Of a DNA stretch of 64,000 nt, positions 61,393 to 64,000 are shown piece after piece. The stretch comes from Myxococcales bacterium (GTDB lineage: Bacteria; Myxococcota_C; UBA6777). The notes beneath the pieces are model-generated. The model did not search any database. It saw only the letters and a list, made by a program, of their open reading frames with translations, and was not told the origin of the DNA. The DNA lies in NCBI GenBank assembly GCA_020632975.1, contig JACKEL010000013.1, positions 1 through 64,000 on the forward strand, given 5' to 3'. Position numbers and translations under genes: made by a program. The stretch's first letter is position 1. Every line of letters begins with the position of its first letter.

Positions 61393-64000
61393 TCACTTGG
61401 TATCCGCGCAACAACGGAATCCCACGCTTGGCTTGCGGCTCGAAGGCGGCAACCCACCTCGACTCGCACAACGAACATCCCAGTCAGGTCGATTGAAAGA
61501 GCCACCACGGATGATCCGCCAACCTTTGCGTCGAAAAGGTGAAGAAGTCCACTCCGCGACGTTTCCGCTCATATCAAAGACCCCAAACGAACTACGGCAC
61601 CGCGAATAAGAGCCCGTGCGACGCAAGCTGCGATTTTTCCCACCAGCATCACGGGTGTTGCAAGCGCTGGGGTTGAAGCTGTTTCCGTAAGGATAGCGGC
61701 GGCCGCTGCTTCCTTTGCAAGCGCGTTCCCACTCAGACTCTGTGCAAAGTCGTTTGCCTTGGGCGCGGCAGCGACGTTTGGCATCCGACCAAGAAACACC
61801 GCGAGAAGGCATCTTGCCCTTCCCTGGGGCTTCATAGCGATCAATACAATAAGCGCTTGTGCGTGTGCGGACGAGTTGTTTTTCTCCAAAGAAGTGCATG
61901 GGATCGCTCACCGCGCTTCCCATGCGGAAAGAGCCAGCCTCGATCCAGACCATCCCATGGGGACATCGGCCACCACTGGCGGTGAGTGCAGCCACACGAG
62001 CGCGCTTTCTTGGGCGGACACGTGCGGGCGCGATGCGCTCTCGCCTTGGCGCAGGAGGCTCGACGACACGCGCGGGCGCAGGCGGCTCAACGCGAACCGC
62101 GAGTCTTTTCGCAGGGATCGGCGCTTTTTTCTCAGGGGCCTTTTCAGGAGATGTCGCCAAAGGCGTCACAGAAGCAATTGGAAGTGGTCGGATATCTTCG
62201 GGAGGACGGGGGCGCGGGGTCTCTCGAAGCTCAATGGGGCTAGGTGGCGTCGCGCGACCGACGGTGGTGCTGCGAGGAGGCTCAGGGGTGTTTGGTGCTG
62301 CGATGGCAGGCTGACGCGAAAGGACTTGTTTGTTGGGGGTGCGGTCATCGCGGAGGAACATCATCAGTGCCAAGAAGATCATCACCACAGAAAGGGAGAT
62401 CGCCCCACCAAGGATAAAGAAACGCTTGCGTTTGGCCGCTGCTTCCGCCTCAAAGACCGCATTTTCATCCACAAGCAAAGACATGGGAGAAAGTCTGACA
62501 GGCCCTTTTTTACCGTTTGTGGGGGCTTCTACATCCGCCACACTCTCAGAGGAAAGAGGCAGCGCATCTTCGGTCAACAACCCCTCCGTCTCGCTCTCTT
62601 GGAGAAGTGCAGCTGCGATCCTTGCCTCTTCGGTCATCTTGGGAGCGGGGGTAGCTCGCAAAGACTCCATCTCTTGCGGAGAAACCGCTTCGATGGAAAA
62701 AGCTGATCGAACAGAGGGGGGCTTTTGCTCGGCTTCTTCGGCCTCTTTGGTTGCAGAGGAATCAGAAGAGGCTGCGCTTTCTTTTTTGCTTGCGGACTTG
62801 TCGGAAGGACCAAAGGTTGCTTCGATAAGAGCCTCTGTTTTATGGGCCTCATCGAGCAACATCGCAAACGCCCCGCGCGCCCCTTGTGACGCAGACGAAG
62901 AGCTTGGTGCTTCAAGTGCATCATCCTCTTCATCATCCAACAAAGCAGGTTCATCTGTACTTTCGTGAGCCTCTAGAGCATCCGTGCTTTCGGGGATATG
63001 GATCGCCTCGATTTCTTGCGAGTCGCGGATCGTATGGAGGAAAGAGCCTGACGGAGACTCTTGTTCTTCCCCAACAAAGAGGCTTGGGAGATCCGTAGAA
63101 GTCGGCGCATCCGAGGTCTTGGAAGATGTTTTTTCAGTGGATGGCGCTTTGGACTCTTTGTCTTTGGTGGCTTGGGCCTCCTCAAAAAGAGCCTGAAAAG
63201 TCGACGAAGTCAGCGGCGTGTTGGGCGGCAACGTGCGAAGCAAAGCCTTGCGAATCGTCTCTGCATCAGCCTCTTCGGTGTCTGTAAACTGCGAGATATC
63301 GATATCCGAAGCAGGTGGTGGAGGAAGTTCATCATCTTCTTCCTCTGAAGACAGGTCCAGCGGCGCTCCTTTCGAAGCATCGGGTGTACCAAGAAAAGAC
63401 AACAAAGAAAAAGGCTCTGTCGCAGGGGAAAACGCCGAGGTGGGCGGCTTCGAAGATTCAGAAGGCGTCGCATCTGCGGGTTCTTTTTGCTCGATTTTTC
63501 CTTCGAGGGACGCAAGGCTCCATTCGAGCGTGGCTTTTTGATCGAAGACAAGGTCCGTATGAGTCGCGTTGGCCGCGGGATCTGTAACGATGTCGATCTT
63601 GTCGGACTCATCGAGGTCTTCTACTTCTTCAAGTGAATCCTCTTCTTGCAGCGCATCCTCTTCGATAAGTTCTGGTGCATCAAGCTCCTCGACTTCTTCG
63701 ATGGGTTCGAGTTCTTCGACCACATCCTCAACAGCGTCTTTGACTTTGAGGGGAACAAGATGTTCCTCTTCGACCTCGTCATCTTCTCCGATGGGTTCGA
63801 GGGTTTCAATCTCTTCAGAAGTGCTTCGAATCTCTTCAGAGAAGGCTTTTTGCTCGCGTGTTTGCTCAAAAAGGCGTACATCGGGGGCCACAGAAGATGC
63901 TTCTTCAAGTAGATGTTCTTGCTCCATCTCCGCAAGATCATCTGCGTTGATATCCATGGTAGGTTCGGGGCTTTCAGAGGTGGAATGCAGAAGCTGTGCG
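61393..64000 (-). CDS. SUMF1-domain membrane protein with long acidic N-terminus (5' end probably beyond window)
   Basis: At least 854 residues. The frame stays open from the internal ATG at 63957 to the edge of the window, and no SD precedes that ATG, so the true start may lie outside. The N-terminal ~500 residues are acidic and Ser/Glu-rich with no domain. One membrane helix lies about 510-534 of the 63957 numbering. A Pro/Arg-rich linker leads to a C-terminal SUMF1/FGE-sulfatase fold (GMVWIEAGSFRMGS, GNVAEWTSSPF, RIIRGGSF, GFRCC). The Cys pair that catalyses formylglycine formation is absent: the segment after GGSF reads NRPDWDVRCAS. A non-catalytic, ligand-binding role facing the periplasm is likely. 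Confidence 0.85.
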   Translation of the reverse strand, partial: AQLLHSTSESPEPTMDINADDLAEMEQEHLLEEASSVAPDVRLFEQTREQKAFSEEIRSTSEEIETLEPIGEDDEVEEEHLVPLKVKDAVEDVVEELEPIEEVEELDAPELIEEDALQEEDSLEEVEDLDESDKIDIVTDPAANATHTDLVFDQKATLEWSLASLEGKIEQKEPADATPSESSKPPTSAFSPATEPFSLLSFLGTPDASKGAPLDLSSEEEDDELPPPPASDIDISQFTDTEEADAETIRKALLRTLPPNTPLTSSTFQALFEEAQATKDKESKAPSTEKTSSKTSDAPTSTDLPSLFVGEEQESPSGSFLHTIRDSQEIEAIHIPESTDALEAHESTDEPALLDDEEDDALEAPSSSSASQGARGAFAMLLDEAHKTEALIEATFGPSDKSASKKESAASSDSSATKEAEEAEQKPPSVRSAFSIEAVSPQEMESLRATPAPKMTEEARIAAALLQESETEGLLTEDALPLSSESVADVEAPTNGKKGPVRLSPMSLLVDENAVFEAEAAAKRKRFFILGGAISLSVVMIFLALMMFLRDDRTPNKQVLSRQPAIAAPNTPEPPRSTTVGRATPPSPIELRETPRPRPPEDIRPLPIASVTPLATSPEKAPEKKAPIPAKRLAVRVEPPAPARVVEPPAPRRERIAPARVRPRKRARVAALTASGGRCPHGMVWIEAGSFRMGSAVSDPMHFFGEKQLVRTRTSAYCIDRYEAPGKGKMPSRGVSWSDAKRRCRAQGKRLCTESEWERACKGSSGRRYPYGNSFNPSACNTRDAGGKNRSLRRTGSYSRCRSSFGVFDMSGNVAEWTSSPFRRKGWRIIRGGSFNRPDWDVRCASRGGLPPSSRKPSVGFRCCADTK

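Noticed and set aside
1..64000. tRNA, rRNA, CRISPR arrays, insertion sequences and prophage genes
   Set aside because: I looked for tRNA T-loop motifs, regular spacer repeats and transposase or integrase motifs and saw none that held up.

Overview
The window comes from a Gram-negative bacterium that most resembles the Myxococcota / former Deltaproteobacteria. It has eukaryote-like Ser/Thr kinases with PEGA or DUF4388 domains, secreted Cys-rich proteases ending in a MYXO-CTERM-like tail (Cys-Gly motif, hydrophobic helix, Arg cluster), a SUMF1-domain membrane protein, Kazal-type inhibitor repeats and several lipoproteins. Base composition is moderate rather than very GC-rich, so this is not a typical Myxococcus-type genome. 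No rRNA, tRNA, CRISPR array, transposase or phage gene was recognised. Both ends cut a gene.

Layout. 1-1.5 kb: end of a DUF4091-type glycosidase-like protein. 1.7-8 kb: a PEGA-domain kinase beside a PEGA-repeat protein, then a large TolA/FimV-like coiled-coil membrane protein and a small Cys-rich protein. 8.3-9.6 kb: a secreted protein alternating pacifastin-like and Kazal-like modules. 9.6-11.9 kb: cytochrome P450 and a DUF998-like membrane protein with a 36-bp dyad between them. 12-22 kb: a vWA lipoprotein behind a good sigma-54 promoter, an amino-acid permease, an exported methyltransferase, a membrane-anchored serine hydrolase, a DUF481-like protein, a MAPEG protein and two lipoproteins, one with a YHYH domain. 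22.6-25.9 kb: a DNA methylase of the Eco57I/PglX type broken by five frameshifts.

26.1-36.3 kb holds two paralogous kinases (kinase, degenerate receiver-like domain, coiled coil, DUF4388). They are followed by a compact run of sulfur-relay genes: a membrane-anchored DGC-like zinc-binding protein, a hypothetical protein, a 35-codon ORF with ATGA overlaps on both sides, a triple TusA-domain protein, a DsrE2-like protein, two DsrE-like proteins and a soluble DGC-like protein. Together they look like a persulfide-handling module, possibly under kinase control. This is the best candidate for an undescribed system.

36.3-48.7 kb: a SEC-C/helical-repeat protein, an outer-membrane-like protein with a Lys block followed by an Asp/Glu block, a 1031-residue protein ending in a transglutaminase-like fold, and an LRR protein paired with a protein of unknown function behind 23-bp tandem dyad repeats. 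48.6-52.8 kb: a one-module NRPS-like enzyme with the architecture of epsilon-poly-lysine synthetase (A, carrier domain, then three membrane/beta-helix units); its adenylation pocket reads as a lysine-type code. 53.2-58.9 kb: two secreted proteases, one zincin and one chymotrypsin-like, sharing the same Cys-rich scaffold. 59-64 kb: a methyltransferase, a D-2-hydroxyacid dehydrogenase and a SUMF1-domain protein cut by the window edge.
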